From Segnochrobactrum spirostomi (GTDB taxonomy: Bacteria; Pseudomonadota; Alphaproteobacteria; Rhizobiales; Segnochrobactraceae), in the NCBI RefSeq assembly GCF_009600605.1, contig NZ_VWNA01000001.1:2962501-3026500 (forward strand): DNA of 64,000 bases, written 5' to 3'. A program made the translations under genes and the position numbers. Shown here one piece after another: positions 53,543 to 62,420 of the stretch (the first letter of the stretch is position 1; each line of letters opens with the position of its first letter). The notes under the pieces were generated by a model that was not told where the DNA came from, ran no database searches, and saw only the letters and a program-made list of their open reading frames with translations.

Positions 53543-53911
53543 TCAGCCCTGGATGCGGGTGGGGTGAACGAAAACGTCGCTGAAATCGCCGCTCGAAGCA
53601 GCCTCGAACACGGCCCGCGCGGCTGCGATGGCGTTGGCGCCGGCGGCGGGCGCCGCGGCGACGGCCTTGCCGTCGGCGGCCGCCGTGAGCCAGGCGCCGC
53701 GGGTCACGGCCCCGCCGGCCTCGACGCTCGCGATCCCGAACAGCACGACGTCGACGGGGCCGCCGGCATCGACACCGTTCGGCGCGTCGGTGACGCCGAT
53801 GATCTCGTCGGTGGCGGCCGTCGCCGGCACGACCGTGCGGTCGGCGGAGAGACGGACGAAGCGGCGGTGCTCGACGCGGGCGCCGGCGGTGTAGTTCTTG
53901 ATGATGTTCAC
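53543..53911 (-). CDS. Capsid cement (decoration) protein, DUF2190-like
   Basis: 122 residues, Gly/Ala/Val-rich small beta-barrel-like sequence (YTAGARVEHRRFVRL; EIIGVTDAPNG; GGAVTRGAWLTAAADGKAVAA), typical of capsid cement proteins located between the scaffold/protease and major capsid genes. The ATG overlaps the protease stop (ATGA). Confidence 0.78.
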   Translation of the reverse strand: MNIIKNYTAGARVEHRRFVRLSADRTVVPATAATDEIIGVTDAPNGVDAGGPVDVVLFGIASVEAGGAVTRGAWLTAAADGKAVAAAPAAGANAIAAARAVFEAASSGDFSDVFVHPTRIQG

Positions 53912-54423
53912 GACTGGCTCCGCTTCTGGATGCGCGCGGCCGCCTCGGCCACGGTGATGGTCTGGCCCGCCTTCGCGGCCGCATCGACCTCCGCCGTGAT
54001 GGCCTCGGCAATCGGGCCGACGGAGGCGACGTCGGCGAAATCGATGGAGGCGGCGTCACGCCCGGCGATCTCCCCCGTCACCACCGGGATCGGCAGCTTG
54101 GCGAGAAAGTCGGCGAACGCGCCGCGCGGCGTGGTCTGCACCGCGTCGTCGCCGTCGCCGAACTCGAGCGTGTCCTCGCCGAGCTCGGCGAAGAGCGCCG
54201 TCGCCGCGCTCGCGAGCCCCTTCGGCAGGCGGCCGGCCGCGACGGCAGCCTCCACGGTCGCCGCGTCCTCGCGGGCGCGGGTCTGGCGCGCGGCCGCGGC
54301 CGCGGCGGCTTCGCGGGCGGCGAGGTCCGCCTCGCGGCGGGCGATTTCCGCCTCCCGGGCGGCGATCGCCGACGCGTCGGGGGCGGAGGCGGCCGGAGCC
54401 GGATCCGGCGTCTTGAGCTTCAT
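53908..54423 (-). CDS. Internal scaffold protein (Mu Z-like), nested start
   Basis: An in-frame ATG inside the protease gene starts MKLKTPDPAPAAS right at the domain boundary, preceded by GAGG at 5 bases. It would yield the 171-residue scaffold alone, as gene Z lies within I in Mu. Inferred from position and ribosome-binding site. Confidence 0.5.
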   Translation of the reverse strand: MKLKTPDPAPAASAPDASAIAAREAEIARREADLAAREAAAAAAARQTRAREDAATVEAAVAAGRLPKGLASAATALFAELGEDTLEFGDGDDAVQTTPRGAFADFLAKLPIPVVTGEIAGRDAASIDFADVASVGPIAEAITAEVDAAAKAGQTITVAEAAARIQKRSQS

Positions 54424-55071
54424 CGTGTCCTCGTCGGAATCGGAGAAGGAGGAGGGCGGCGCCGGATCGGTGGGCGTGAGAGCGACCTCGACGGCGCGCT
54501 GCGCCAGGGATTCGATCTCGTAGGGCGAGAGCGTCTGGTTCGCCGCCTCGAGCCCTTCCTTGCTGACCAGGTAGTCCCGCAGGCCGCGGAAGAGGCGCGC
54601 GATCGAGCCGATCGCATCCGCGGTCTGCCAGTCCGCGAACTCGAGCACGAGCGCGTCGTCGTCGGACGCATCGCCGAACTCGATCGGCCGGAGACCTTTG
54701 ACCGCCGGCGCCGTCGCGCCCAGAAACCCGACGTGGCGGAGCTGGGTGCGGCCCGGGGTCGGATTGTTCGGCGCGTTGGGCAGGAAGAAGGACGCCGAGA
54801 CCTTCTTGAAGCGCTTGCGCTGAACGATGTCGGCGAACGCGGGCTCGACGTCCTTCGGGACGGCGACGAGCCGATCGCCCTCGACCCGAAGGCCGGCGAT
54901 CCATCCATAGGCGGGATCGTCCAGGCGCGGATGGCCCACCACGATCGGCGCCTCGTGGAGCGCGGGATCGTAGGCGGCGGCGATCGACGCGAGGTCGCTT
55001 TCGCTGAAGGCGATCGCATCGCCTTTGAGCGGCTTGTGGACACCGGCGCGGAAGATTTCGAACGGCTTCAT
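53908..55071 (-). CDS. Prohead protease with scaffold region (Mu gpI-like)
   Basis: 387 residues. The N-terminal protease domain (about 1-215; MKPFEIFRAGVHKPLKGD, EAPIVVGHPRLDDPAYGWI, RKRFKKVSASFF) is of the Mu I protease type. The C-terminal 170 residues are a charged Ala-rich coiled coil (AAREAEIARREADLAAREAA) like a scaffold. The start shown follows a normal GAAAGATGCCCCGTC-free spacer better than the in-frame upstream options, and gives the family N-terminus. Confidence 0.85.
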   Translation of the reverse strand: MKPFEIFRAGVHKPLKGDAIAFSESDLASIAAAYDPALHEAPIVVGHPRLDDPAYGWIAGLRVEGDRLVAVPKDVEPAFADIVQRKRFKKVSASFFLPNAPNNPTPGRTQLRHVGFLGATAPAVKGLRPIEFGDASDDDALVLEFADWQTADAIGSIARLFRGLRDYLVSKEGLEAANQTLSPYEIESLAQRAVEVALTPTDPAPPSSFSDSDEDTMKLKTPDPAPAASAPDASAIAAREAEIARREADLAAREAAAAAAARQTRAREDAATVEAAVAAGRLPKGLASAATALFAELGEDTLEFGDGDDAVQTTPRGAFADFLAKLPIPVVTGEIAGRDAASIDFADVASVGPIAEAITAEVDAAAKAGQTITVAEAAARIQKRSQS

Positions 55072-55108
55072 GACGGGAAAGATGCCCCGTCGTGCGGTTC
55101 TCGCTAAC

Positions 55109-55124
55109 GGCGGCATTTGCCGCC
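55109..55124. terminator. GGCGGC-ATTT-GCCGCC hairpin, copy 2
   Basis: A 6-bp GC stem with a 4-base loop between the G-like gene (stop 55299) and the protease gene (start 55071). With the 227-base gap it marks a break in the otherwise gapless operon, perhaps a terminator followed by a promoter for the capsid module. Confidence 0.4.
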
Positions 55125-55298
55125 CCGGACACCGCGATTCAGCCGATGGGAGGGACCATCGCACCGAGGCGGTCGTCGGCGCAAGCCCGGGCCTCTACCA
55201 GATGGCCCCGTCCGCCCACACAGCCGTTTCAAATCCCGTTTCGAAAAAATCCGGCGGGCGAAGGAGCCGCCGAGCCGAAACGGCCGCCGTGCGCCTTC

Positions 55299-55871
55299 CT
55301 ATGCGGTCGGCTCCCACAGGCCGCCGAGGAGGTCGGTGATGGCCTCGAGCCCGCGGGTGCGATCCTCGGCCGAGACGCCGAGGAAGGGACGCGCCGGAAT
55401 CCGGATCACGTGCGCGCCGACCGTGACTGTGCGCTCGAGGTTGGCGCGCCGGCGCTTCACGAACGTCGCGCTGAAGGAGCGCTCGGCCGCGTCATAGGTG
55501 TGATAGATCGATTGCGTCCGCGCCGGCTGCTGGATCGTCGCGCCGAACTGGTGGACCCGCGCATGCCGCCGGTTCGTGCCGACGAGCAGCTCCGTCACGC
55601 CCTCGAGCTGCCAGCGGATGCCGTCGCGCAGCTCGCCGGTCTCCTCCAGGATCCCGGGACCGCGCTTGCGTCGTGCGTAGGCCGGCGAGAGAGGCGCCCA
55701 CGCCACGCCCTCGGGCGAGCGCTTCGTCGTCCGGAGCCGCTCCTTCGTGGAGCCGACGAGGATCTCGCCGAGGATCTTGAGCCCTTGAGAAGGATCGCGG
55801 CCGAACTGCAGCATGCGGCCGAGCGCGGCGACGACGTCGCCGTCGTCGACTTCGAACGTCACGCCCGTCAT
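55299..55871 (-). CDS. Virion morphogenesis protein (Mu gpG-like)
   Basis: 190 residues matching the phage virion morphogenesis family: a start GVTFEVDDGDVVAALGRMLQFG, then KERLRTTKRSPEGVAWAPLSPAYARRK and IPARPFLGVSAEDR. In Mu, gpG is a tail completion/head morphogenesis factor encoded after F. Same order here. Confidence 0.88.
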   Translation of the reverse strand: MTGVTFEVDDGDVVAALGRMLQFGRDPSQGLKILGEILVGSTKERLRTTKRSPEGVAWAPLSPAYARRKRGPGILEETGELRDGIRWQLEGVTELLVGTNRRHARVHQFGATIQQPARTQSIYHTYDAAERSFSATFVKRRRANLERTVTVGAHVIRIPARPFLGVSAEDRTRGLEAITDLLGGLWEPTA

Positions 55872-55980
55872 AGTTGATTCCTCCAGGCCCGGGGCCTATC
55901 TTGAAGCAATCCGCAGGATGAGCGCCGATCGCCGCCGTAGCCTGCGGGTGGGTGCGTTTGGACGGCCGAGCGCACCGATC

Positions 55981-57234
55981 TCACTTCCTGCCCCTGCGAT
56001 AGAGCAGAGCCCCCTGACGCTGCCGCGCGATATATTGCGGCTTCGCGTCGTAGCCGGTGACGCCGGCCCATCCCGCTTCGGTCCAGGCGAAAGACGCGAA
56101 GAGATCGTGGCCGCTGATCTTCGTGCGCCGCAGGTAGGTGCGGCGCAGGACGGTCGAGCCGTCCGGCGTGCGCGCCCAAGAAGCCCAGATCTCGTCGGGG
56201 TCGCGGATCGCATCGGCGAGCAGGAGCAGGTACCGATGCCGGCCGGATTTCGTGACCTTGTAGCGCGTCGTCTCGCCGTCGAGGTTGCGCTGCTCGAACA
56301 TCCGCTCGCTGAGCGTGACGATCCCGCCCGAGGCGTCGCGATAGGCGACCGGCTTCCCGATCATCGCGCCGAACTCGGCGAGCATCGCGTCGATGTACTC
56401 CCCGTCGGCGAGGCCGTCGGGCAGGATCCGTGACGGATCCGCGGGCCGCTCCGGCGGGAGCGCCGGTAGCTTTGCCGGATCGATCGCCGGCGCGGCACTG
56501 ACGGGCGGCAGCGGCGTCTGAAGCTCGGGCGGCACCAGGCCGGCGACGGCCTCCTCGCCGACATTGTATTCCCAGCCGCGGTCGATGCCCGGATACCGCG
56601 TTTCGCTTTGTCCGGTTCGGGGGTCGAATGCCCGATAGGACGAGCCCGCCGGTGTCGGATCCGGCCCGCTTTTGCCGAGGCGCGCCAGATCGCGCTCGGA
56701 CAACGTCTCGACGTCGCAATGGCAGCCCCAGCCGTTCGGCGGATACCAGACGCGCCACCACGGGTTCGTCGCGAGTAAGACCGTGCCGTCGAGTGCGAGA
56801 TGCACCGGGCGCGGGTGGCGCGCATAATTGTGCCGGTACCGCCAATAGGGACGGGCTTTCAGCACGTCCGGGTCCGTCATCTGCTGATAGCGGCCGGCCA
56901 TGTAGCTCGTCCGCATATTCGTCCTGTAGATGACGCCGGCGCGCCAGGCGCGCGTCTCCTCGTCGCTCTTGCCGGCCCGCGGCCGTGGCTTCCAGCCGGC
57001 CTTGGTGATGAGATCGTCGAAGCTCGCCTTGAATGCCTCGTAATCTCCAGCGTGGCGCTCGAGCGCCGAATAGACGTCCTGGATCAGGCCGACCTGCGTC
57101 ATGCCGGCGACCGACGCGGCGCGGACATGAGCGCCGTGCCGGAGATCGTCCCAGCGCTCGGTCGGCAGCGCGACCTTGCGCCTTAGGAACGCGATCTGCT
57201 CCTGGAAATCGAGACTAACGCCGTCGGCCGCCAT
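55981..57234 (-). CDS. Minor head protein (Mu gpF-like) with C-terminal PBECR2-like domain
   Basis: 417 residues. The N-terminal part matches the Mu F / SPP1 gp7 minor head family (WRAGVIYRTNMRTSYMAGRY; HPRPVHLALDGTVLLATNPWWRVWYPPNGWGC with HCDVETLS). The C-terminal 110 residues (GETTRYKVTKSGRHRYLLLLADAIRDPDEIWASW; TVLRRTYLRR) resemble the phage-associated PBECR2 domain, predicted to be an RNase-like toxin fold. Family knowledge supports injection of such domains; not shown here. Confidence 0.85.
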   Translation of the reverse strand: MAADGVSLDFQEQIAFLRRKVALPTERWDDLRHGAHVRAASVAGMTQVGLIQDVYSALERHAGDYEAFKASFDDLITKAGWKPRPRAGKSDEETRAWRAGVIYRTNMRTSYMAGRYQQMTDPDVLKARPYWRYRHNYARHPRPVHLALDGTVLLATNPWWRVWYPPNGWGCHCDVETLSERDLARLGKSGPDPTPAGSSYRAFDPRTGQSETRYPGIDRGWEYNVGEEAVAGLVPPELQTPLPPVSAAPAIDPAKLPALPPERPADPSRILPDGLADGEYIDAMLAEFGAMIGKPVAYRDASGGIVTLSERMFEQRNLDGETTRYKVTKSGRHRYLLLLADAIRDPDEIWASWARTPDGSTVLRRTYLRRTKISGHDLFASFAWTEAGWAGVTGYDAKPQYIARQRQGALLYRRGRK

Positions 57235-57235
57235 G

Positions 57236-58738
57236 TCAGCCGCCGCCGGTCTCGTCGACGATCGCCGCGCGGCCGGTGAGGTCGGCGAGCGTCATCGCCG
57301 CCTCGAGCACGTCGGTGAGGTCGGACGGATCGAGGGACGGCAGCACGGAGAGGAGCCGCTCGGCGAGATCGTCTTCCGACGTCGCGGCCATCACCTGCGA
57401 GCGGATGATCGCGATCATGCGGTCGAGGATCGGCTGCGCCGTGACCGCGAGCTGCTGCACGATCGGATCGGTCGGCGTGGGCGGCGTCGCCGCGGCATTG
57501 TCCGCGAAAAGCGCATCGGTGACGCCGGCGCGCGGCGGGATGTCGGGCGCCGCCGGCGGCGTCGGTGCCGAGGTCTCGACCCACTCGCCGCCATAGGTCT
57601 CGGTCACGTAGGCGAGCGTGGGCTTGAAGCCCATGTCGGCGATCTTCTTGTCCCGCTCCGCCCGAGTGTTGAGATCCTCGACCTCCTCGAAATCTCGCCA
57701 CACCGTGGGCGGTTTGGCGCCGGGCAGGTTCAGCTCGACGATCCAGCGGACGAGGCTCTCGTTGAGCGTCGCGCTGATCAGGTCCGCGTCCGCCTTGGCG
57801 ATCGCGAGGCGGACGTCGTTGTGGACCTCGCCGAGAGCACGCGCGCCTCTTTGCCCCGAGTTTGTGCTCAATGTCTCGCCGAGCACGGCCTCGCTCATCA
57901 GCTCGTCGAGATAGCGCGCGAGCGGATCGTGCATCGTGCCGGCGCTGGCCGACTTCGACTCGAGCAGCGTCACCAACACGTCTTCCGGCACGGCGAGGCC
58001 GGCATCGTTCGCGATGCCGCGAATGACGGACAGGATTTCCCGCTGACGCTTCTCGTCGTAGCCGCCCGAATATTGGGCCATCACCGTCGGCGATGCGTAT
58101 TTCTCGGACGCACGCAGCCAATAGGCGAGCACCTGGCGTTTAAACCACGCCGGCCAGAACAGCACGGAGCCCAACCCGTGGCCGTAGGGATCGTCGTCGT
58201 CGTGCTCGATCGAGTAGCGATGGACCACGAATTTCCGGTCCGGCACCGGCTCGCCGTCGATGCTGTTCGCCCGCGTGAGGAGCCGCAGCGAGCCGTCGAG
58301 CGCGAACCTGAACCTCTGCTGACGGCGGATCTTGATTCGCTCGACCGCCCATTCTCCGTCGCGCAGACCCCACATGACCTCGCCGACGGCGAAGCCTTTC
58401 GGCACCGCGCCCATGAACCCCATCGTGGCCCGGTCGAAGGCGAAGGCGTCGAACTGCCGTCGCACCAGATCCGCCGCGCGCTTGTCGATCGCGCTGTCGC
58501 TCGCCTCGCGCACCACCCACGGCCGCGCGACCACCTCGAGCGTCCGCTTCTGCAGCACGGCGTGCGCGTGCGGGTCGCGCCGGATCTCGTCGTAGACCCG
58601 GAGCCCTGCCGCGCCGCCACGGCGAGCGAGCACCTCGTCCCGCGGCTGGAGCGTCGTGCTGTACAGCGGTACCGTCGGATCGGCGGCGACCCCCGCGATC
58701 TCGACGGTCGGCGGCGCCTTCTTCGTCTCGTCCGCCAT
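57236..58738 (-). CDS. Portal protein (DUF935, Mu gp29-like)
   Basis: 500 residues, typical of DUF935 portals: LQPRDEVLARRGGAAGLRVYDEIRRDPHAHAVLQKRTLEVV at the N-terminus, ERIKIRRQQRFRF, DRKFVVHRY and DPYGHGLGSVLFWPAWFKRQVLAYW in the middle. The portal dodecamer forms the DNA channel at one capsid vertex. It starts immediately after the terminase gene. Confidence 0.92.
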   Translation of the reverse strand: MADETKKAPPTVEIAGVAADPTVPLYSTTLQPRDEVLARRGGAAGLRVYDEIRRDPHAHAVLQKRTLEVVARPWVVREASDSAIDKRAADLVRRQFDAFAFDRATMGFMGAVPKGFAVGEVMWGLRDGEWAVERIKIRRQQRFRFALDGSLRLLTRANSIDGEPVPDRKFVVHRYSIEHDDDDPYGHGLGSVLFWPAWFKRQVLAYWLRASEKYASPTVMAQYSGGYDEKRQREILSVIRGIANDAGLAVPEDVLVTLLESKSASAGTMHDPLARYLDELMSEAVLGETLSTNSGQRGARALGEVHNDVRLAIAKADADLISATLNESLVRWIVELNLPGAKPPTVWRDFEEVEDLNTRAERDKKIADMGFKPTLAYVTETYGGEWVETSAPTPPAAPDIPPRAGVTDALFADNAAATPPTPTDPIVQQLAVTAQPILDRMIAIIRSQVMAATSEDDLAERLLSVLPSLDPSDLTDVLEAAMTLADLTGRAAIVDETGGG

Positions 58739-58739
58739 C

Positions 58740-60389
58740 TCACATCCTCAGGAAGTCGTCGAGCGAGCCGAGTTCGCTCGGGAAGGTGAAGGCCTCGGTC
58801 CCGGCCGCGGCCACCCGGGGCAAGCCGGCGACCGCCGGCGCGCCTTCCGAGCCCCGCTGCAGCGAGGCGTACCAGGCGAGCAGGCCCGCGATCGCCGCGT
58901 CGCCGTGTCGGTCGGCACCGTTCGCGCCGACCGTGCGGGCGTTCTCGGGCACCTTCGCGATGCCCCGCGTCATCTTGATCGCCCGGTAATCGTTCGCGAT
59001 GTCGTCGTCACGCGGCAGGATGATCGTCGCGTCCTCGAACGCGGCTCTCAGTTTCGGCATGTTCTCGCGGTAGAAATCGGCACTCGGCTTGATTTCGCTC
59101 ACGCGCGAGGAGCCGCATTTCTGGCGCGCGGCCTCGGCGTGACTGGCGCCGTTGCCGTTCGCGTCGAACGCGGCGTGGAAGAACCGCGGCAGACGGTCGA
59201 TGATGTAGAAGAGGATGCGGCTCTGCGCGGAATACGGGACGTCGTCGAGCTCCAGGATGAACGGCGGCCGGCGACGCAGTGTCTGCTCGATCTGCACCGG
59301 ATGGATGACCGAGAGGTCACCGGAGCGCGCAAAGTCTTGCCCGAGGCAGGATCGCAGCGTCGGGTCGAGCGCGTCGAGATGAGGCTTGAGCTCGCGGTCG
59401 CAGAACTCGTCGACCTCGGCCTCCCAGATCCGCGTCGGCCAATCCACCATGCCGGCCGGCGCGCGCCAACGGATCACTGGGATGCCGTCGACCATGCGGG
59501 ATTCGATCAGCGCGCGGGAGAGATAAGCGCCGGTGCCGAGCGACGGAATGCACCGCAGCTCCTCGTCGCTGTCGGCACCATAGGTGCGATAGATCTCGGC
59601 ACGCCATTTGGCCTCGCCCTCGGCCGTCCATTCCCGGCCGGTCACGAGGCAGACCCGGCGATAGAGCCCTTGCTCGATGGCGTCGTCGAATGTGCAGCGG
59701 ACGATATTGCCCGGCCGCTTGCCGGCGCGGATCTCCTCGATCAGCGCGTTGAACGGGTTGTCGATGCCGTTGTGGGTCGAGATCACCAGCACCTTGCCGC
59801 CCCAGATGAGGAACGCCATGGCCGCCTTCAACAAGCCTTCCGCATCGTCGTGGAACGCAAATTCGTCCAGGATCACGTAGCCTTGCCGGCCACGGAGAGA
59901 CCGAGGACGGGACGACAACGCGATGATTTCGAAGCCGCTCGCGAACCCAATTCGAAACGCCTGAATGGTCCGCGGCTCGCCGTGTGCATCGGTCCCGTCG
60001 GCGAAGAGGAATTCACCTGTCTCGGTGCACGCCGGCATGAACGCCCGCGCCCACATGGCACAGCAATCGATGAACTCGCGCGCCATATCGAGGTTGTACC
60101 CGATATAGAGACAGTCCATTCCGCGCGCGCTTTTCTGCGCACCGGCCGTCAGAACGGCGTCCGATCCGATCGCCCAGGTGAAGCCCACACGCCGCGACTT
60201 GTCGGCGACCGTCAGACCATGGGTCGACGTCGATCGCAGCAGCTCCTTCTGCTGCGGCAGCAGGACGTCCGGGAGCGACGTGAGGCCGAGCTGCTCGAGC
60301 GCGGGCGGCAGGCGCTGGAGTTGCTCTCGCCGGTGGGCGATCCACTCGTCCTCGGATATCGGGATATGTCCGGCCTCGTCGGTGAACAT
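58740..60389 (-). CDS. Terminase large subunit (Mu gp28-like)
   Basis: 549 residues. The ATPase part has VADKSRRVGFTWAIGSDAV (Walker A-like) and GYVILDEFAFHDD (Walker B with catalytic Glu). The nuclease part has acidic residues in GQDFARSGDLSVIHPV and FDANGNGASHAEAARQKCG. It packages DNA by the headful mechanism into proheads. Length and position in front of the portal gene match gp28. Confidence 0.92.
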   Translation of the reverse strand: MFTDEAGHIPISEDEWIAHRREQLQRLPPALEQLGLTSLPDVLLPQQKELLRSTSTHGLTVADKSRRVGFTWAIGSDAVLTAGAQKSARGMDCLYIGYNLDMAREFIDCCAMWARAFMPACTETGEFLFADGTDAHGEPRTIQAFRIGFASGFEIIALSSRPRSLRGRQGYVILDEFAFHDDAEGLLKAAMAFLIWGGKVLVISTHNGIDNPFNALIEEIRAGKRPGNIVRCTFDDAIEQGLYRRVCLVTGREWTAEGEAKWRAEIYRTYGADSDEELRCIPSLGTGAYLSRALIESRMVDGIPVIRWRAPAGMVDWPTRIWEAEVDEFCDRELKPHLDALDPTLRSCLGQDFARSGDLSVIHPVQIEQTLRRRPPFILELDDVPYSAQSRILFYIIDRLPRFFHAAFDANGNGASHAEAARQKCGSSRVSEIKPSADFYRENMPKLRAAFEDATIILPRDDDIANDYRAIKMTRGIAKVPENARTVGANGADRHGDAAIAGLLAWYASLQRGSEGAPAVAGLPRVAAAGTEAFTFPSELGSLDDFLRM

Positions 60390-60987
60390 CAGGCCGTTCC
60401 GTCACCTGCGGACTTCGTGACGCCGAGGATCCGGGCCTTGATCTCCTCGACCGTGGCGGCAGTGAGCCCGCGCGCCTGGCCGACCGCCTCGACCGCCTTC
60501 GCCGCTTGCCGCGCCGCCTCCGCCTCGAGCGCCTGGCGCCGCTCGGCCGAGACCTTCTGCGTCTGCACGATGGATCTCAGAGCGTTCGCAAGCTCCATCG
60601 CCTGCTTCGGAGACGCGGTCGGCTCGTCCAGCAGCTCGAGGATCAGCATTTTGATCATCTCGCCGAGCGCGATATTGGATTCGTCGATCGCCCCCGGCGC
60701 GAATTGGTCTGCGAGGCCGGCGAAGACGTGGCGTGCTTCGGAGAGCCGCTTTTGCATCGCGGCGAGGCGGGCGGCCCGGCGCTGAAACGCGCTCGGCGAG
60801 ATCGGGTCCACGCCTTTGCCGGCGAGCCGCTCATTGAACTCAGCCAGAATGTCGCCCTGGGTGCGGCGACGCTGATTGAGCTGCGCGACCGCCCACAACA
60901 CGTCGTCTTGGGCTTCGTCAGGCAGCAGATCCATCGAATGGAGCCGCCCGCGGCCGCGGGGCCATCGTCGTTGCCGAGCCGCGCCAT
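60389..60987 (-). CDS. DUF3486 (Mu gp27-like, small terminase candidate), apparent frameshift
   Basis: The main part (MDLLPDEAQDDVLWAVAQLNQRRRTQ onward, 181 residues from 60934) is a DUF3486 protein, proposed small terminase subunit. The proper start, however, seems to be the ATG at 60987, which has GGAGG at 6 bases and gives MARLGNDDGP. It is in a different frame, so a -1 shift (or one more C in the C4 run at 60958-60961) is needed to join to RGRGRLHSMDLLP. If translation began at 60934 there would be no ribosome-binding site. The long C-terminal helix ends near the terminase start. Confidence 0.8.
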
Positions 60988-60996
60988 CGTGACCTC

Positions 60997-61293
60997 CTAG
61001 TCCGGCCGCGAGGGACGCTGAACGCCCTCGATCGCGATCTCGCGCCGGAGGTGCCGCGCGCCGCGCTCCGCGAGCGTGGCGACCCGCACGCTGCCGACGG
61101 GCGTGACGGTGACGGCCCGCTCCTCGGCCAGCCAATCGAGCTGACCGTGGACCCACCCGCGCTCGCGCGAGATCGCGAACGAGGCGAGTTCTTGGCGCAG
61201 GATCTCCGACGAGAGGCTCTCGTTCGGCTGCTCGGCGAGCGCCCGGAGGATGATGAGCCGGGCCTCCTCGACGATCCGATTTTCCATCGACAT
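60997..61293 (-). CDS. Mu gp26-like / VpaChn25_0724-type phage protein (98 aa)
   Basis: 98 residues with a winged-helix look (RLIILRALAEQPNESLSSEILRQELASFAI; GWVHGQLDWLAEERAVTVTPVG). Proteins of this type lie between the DUF2730 and DUF3486 genes in Mu-like phages, and are sometimes called ArsR-like. Function is not known; DNA binding in packaging is a guess. Confidence 0.8.
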   Translation of the reverse strand: MSMENRIVEEARLIILRALAEQPNESLSSEILRQELASFAISRERGWVHGQLDWLAEERAVTVTPVGSVRVATLAERGARHLRREIAIEGVQRPSRPD

Positions 61294-61299
61294 GCGCTA

Positions 61300-61632
61300 T
61301 CAACCGCGGCCGTGCCGCGCCTCCTCCAGAGCCATCTCGTGGAGCCTGCCGGCCATCGCCGCGACGGGCTTGAGCCGTTCGTCGAGGGTCTCCATGCGCC
61401 CGTCGAGCCGCGCGATCGCCATCTCGAGTCGGTGCGCGACGTCTTTGTCGGGCAGGTGCTCGATCTCGACCTCGACATGGGAGAGCCGGGCGTCGATCTT
61501 CTCGACCTTGTCCTTCAGCCGCTCGAACAAATCCTGACGCGCGCGGGAGCGCGGCGAGATCCACGAAATCACCAGCGCGGCGAGCGAAAGAAGCGGCGTT
61601 GCCCAGGCCCGAAGGTCTTCCCACACGAACAT
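61300..61632 (-). CDS. DUF2730 (Mu gp25-like) membrane-anchored coiled coil
   Basis: 110 residues: an N-terminal transmembrane helix (ATPLLSLAALVISWI) and a coiled coil (LFERLKDKVEKIDARLSHVEVEIEHL). This matches DUF2730, next to gp26 in Mu-type genomes. Role unknown, perhaps lysis accessory or structural. Confidence 0.85.
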   Translation of the reverse strand: MFVWEDLRAWATPLLSLAALVISWISPRSRARQDLFERLKDKVEKIDARLSHVEVEIEHLPDKDVAHRLEMAIARLDGRMETLDERLKPVAAMAGRLHEMALEEARHGRG

Positions 61633-61645
61633 TCGAACCCCCGAG

Positions 61646-61855
61646 CTACCCTCGGATCACCTGGCCGAGGGGCGTCACTGTGTTTTCTTCGACTGCGTAG
61701 TCACGGATCCGAATGTGATCAGGAAACCGTGCGTGGAGTTGCACGAGGAACCAGACACGGTCGGCTTCGACGATCGGCGTGAGAAAGATCGAGAGGCGCC
61801 GTTCGGCGGCCTCTCGGATCAACGCCTCGAAACTCTCCGTGCCGGGCTCGCTCAC
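61646..61855 (-). CDS. Small hypothetical prophage protein (69 aa)
   Basis: 69 residues (FEALIREAAERRLSIFLTPIVEADRVWFLVQLHARF) with no recognised family. It overlaps the upstream membrane-protein gene by four bases, so it belongs to the same lysis-proximal operon. Confidence 0.6.
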   Translation of the reverse strand: MSEPGTESFEALIREAAERRLSIFLTPIVEADRVWFLVQLHARFPDHIRIRDYAVEENTVTPLGQVIRG

Positions 61856-62367
61856 GAGGCTTTCGCCTCGCCGAGCGGGAGCGGCGGCGACACGACGACG
61901 TCGTCGAGGCCGGAGAGCGTGGCGAACCGCGCCTCGATCAGCTTTTCGAGCTCACCCGGCCCCGGCCGGAGCTTCGCAATCACGCTCGCGGCGTTCGTCG
62001 ACGCGTAATCGACCGCACTCGCGACGATGTCCGATCGCACGTCGATGCTCGTGCCCAGCTTGGCGACGGCGCGGTCGATCCCGTTGTCGACGGCCTCGCG
62101 CAGGGCGTTGCGGGCATGCGCGGCGACGACGAGCGCGGCCGCATTCGAGCTGAGATGCAGCCACCGAAGCGCGACGGCGAGCGCTGCCGCCACGAGCGCG
62201 TCGATGCCGTAGGTGAGAAGCCCGCGCACCGCGCCGGCGAGCGGCGCGAGATCGACGGTCGTGCCGTCCGCCGCAAACGCGGGCAGCGGGGCGAACAGCA
62301 CCAGGCCGGCGACCAACGCGACCGCGAGTATGCCGGCATATGCTCCGAGGACCTTCTTGTTGGACAT
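61852..62367 (-). CDS. Prophage membrane protein, holin candidate (171 aa)
   Basis: 171 residues: signal/transmembrane helix (AYAGILAVALVAGLVLFAPLPAFAA), a second hydrophobic segment (ALVAAALAVALRWLHL) and a soluble helical tail. It lies close to the amidase gene and could be the holin or a holin-like helper; similar proteins occur in RcapMu-type lysis regions. GGAGGGGCATC before the ATG supports this start. Confidence 0.6.
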   Translation of the reverse strand: MSNKKVLGAYAGILAVALVAGLVLFAPLPAFAADGTTVDLAPLAGAVRGLLTYGIDALVAAALAVALRWLHLSSNAAALVVAAHARNALREAVDNGIDRAVAKLGTSIDVRSDIVASAVDYASTNAASVIAKLRPGPGELEKLIEARFATLSGLDDVVVSPPLPLGEAKAS

Positions 62368-62420
62368 GATGCCCCTCCGGTTGCAGAATTGAGTGCACGA
62401 CTCGCGCGCTGGGGGTGGAG

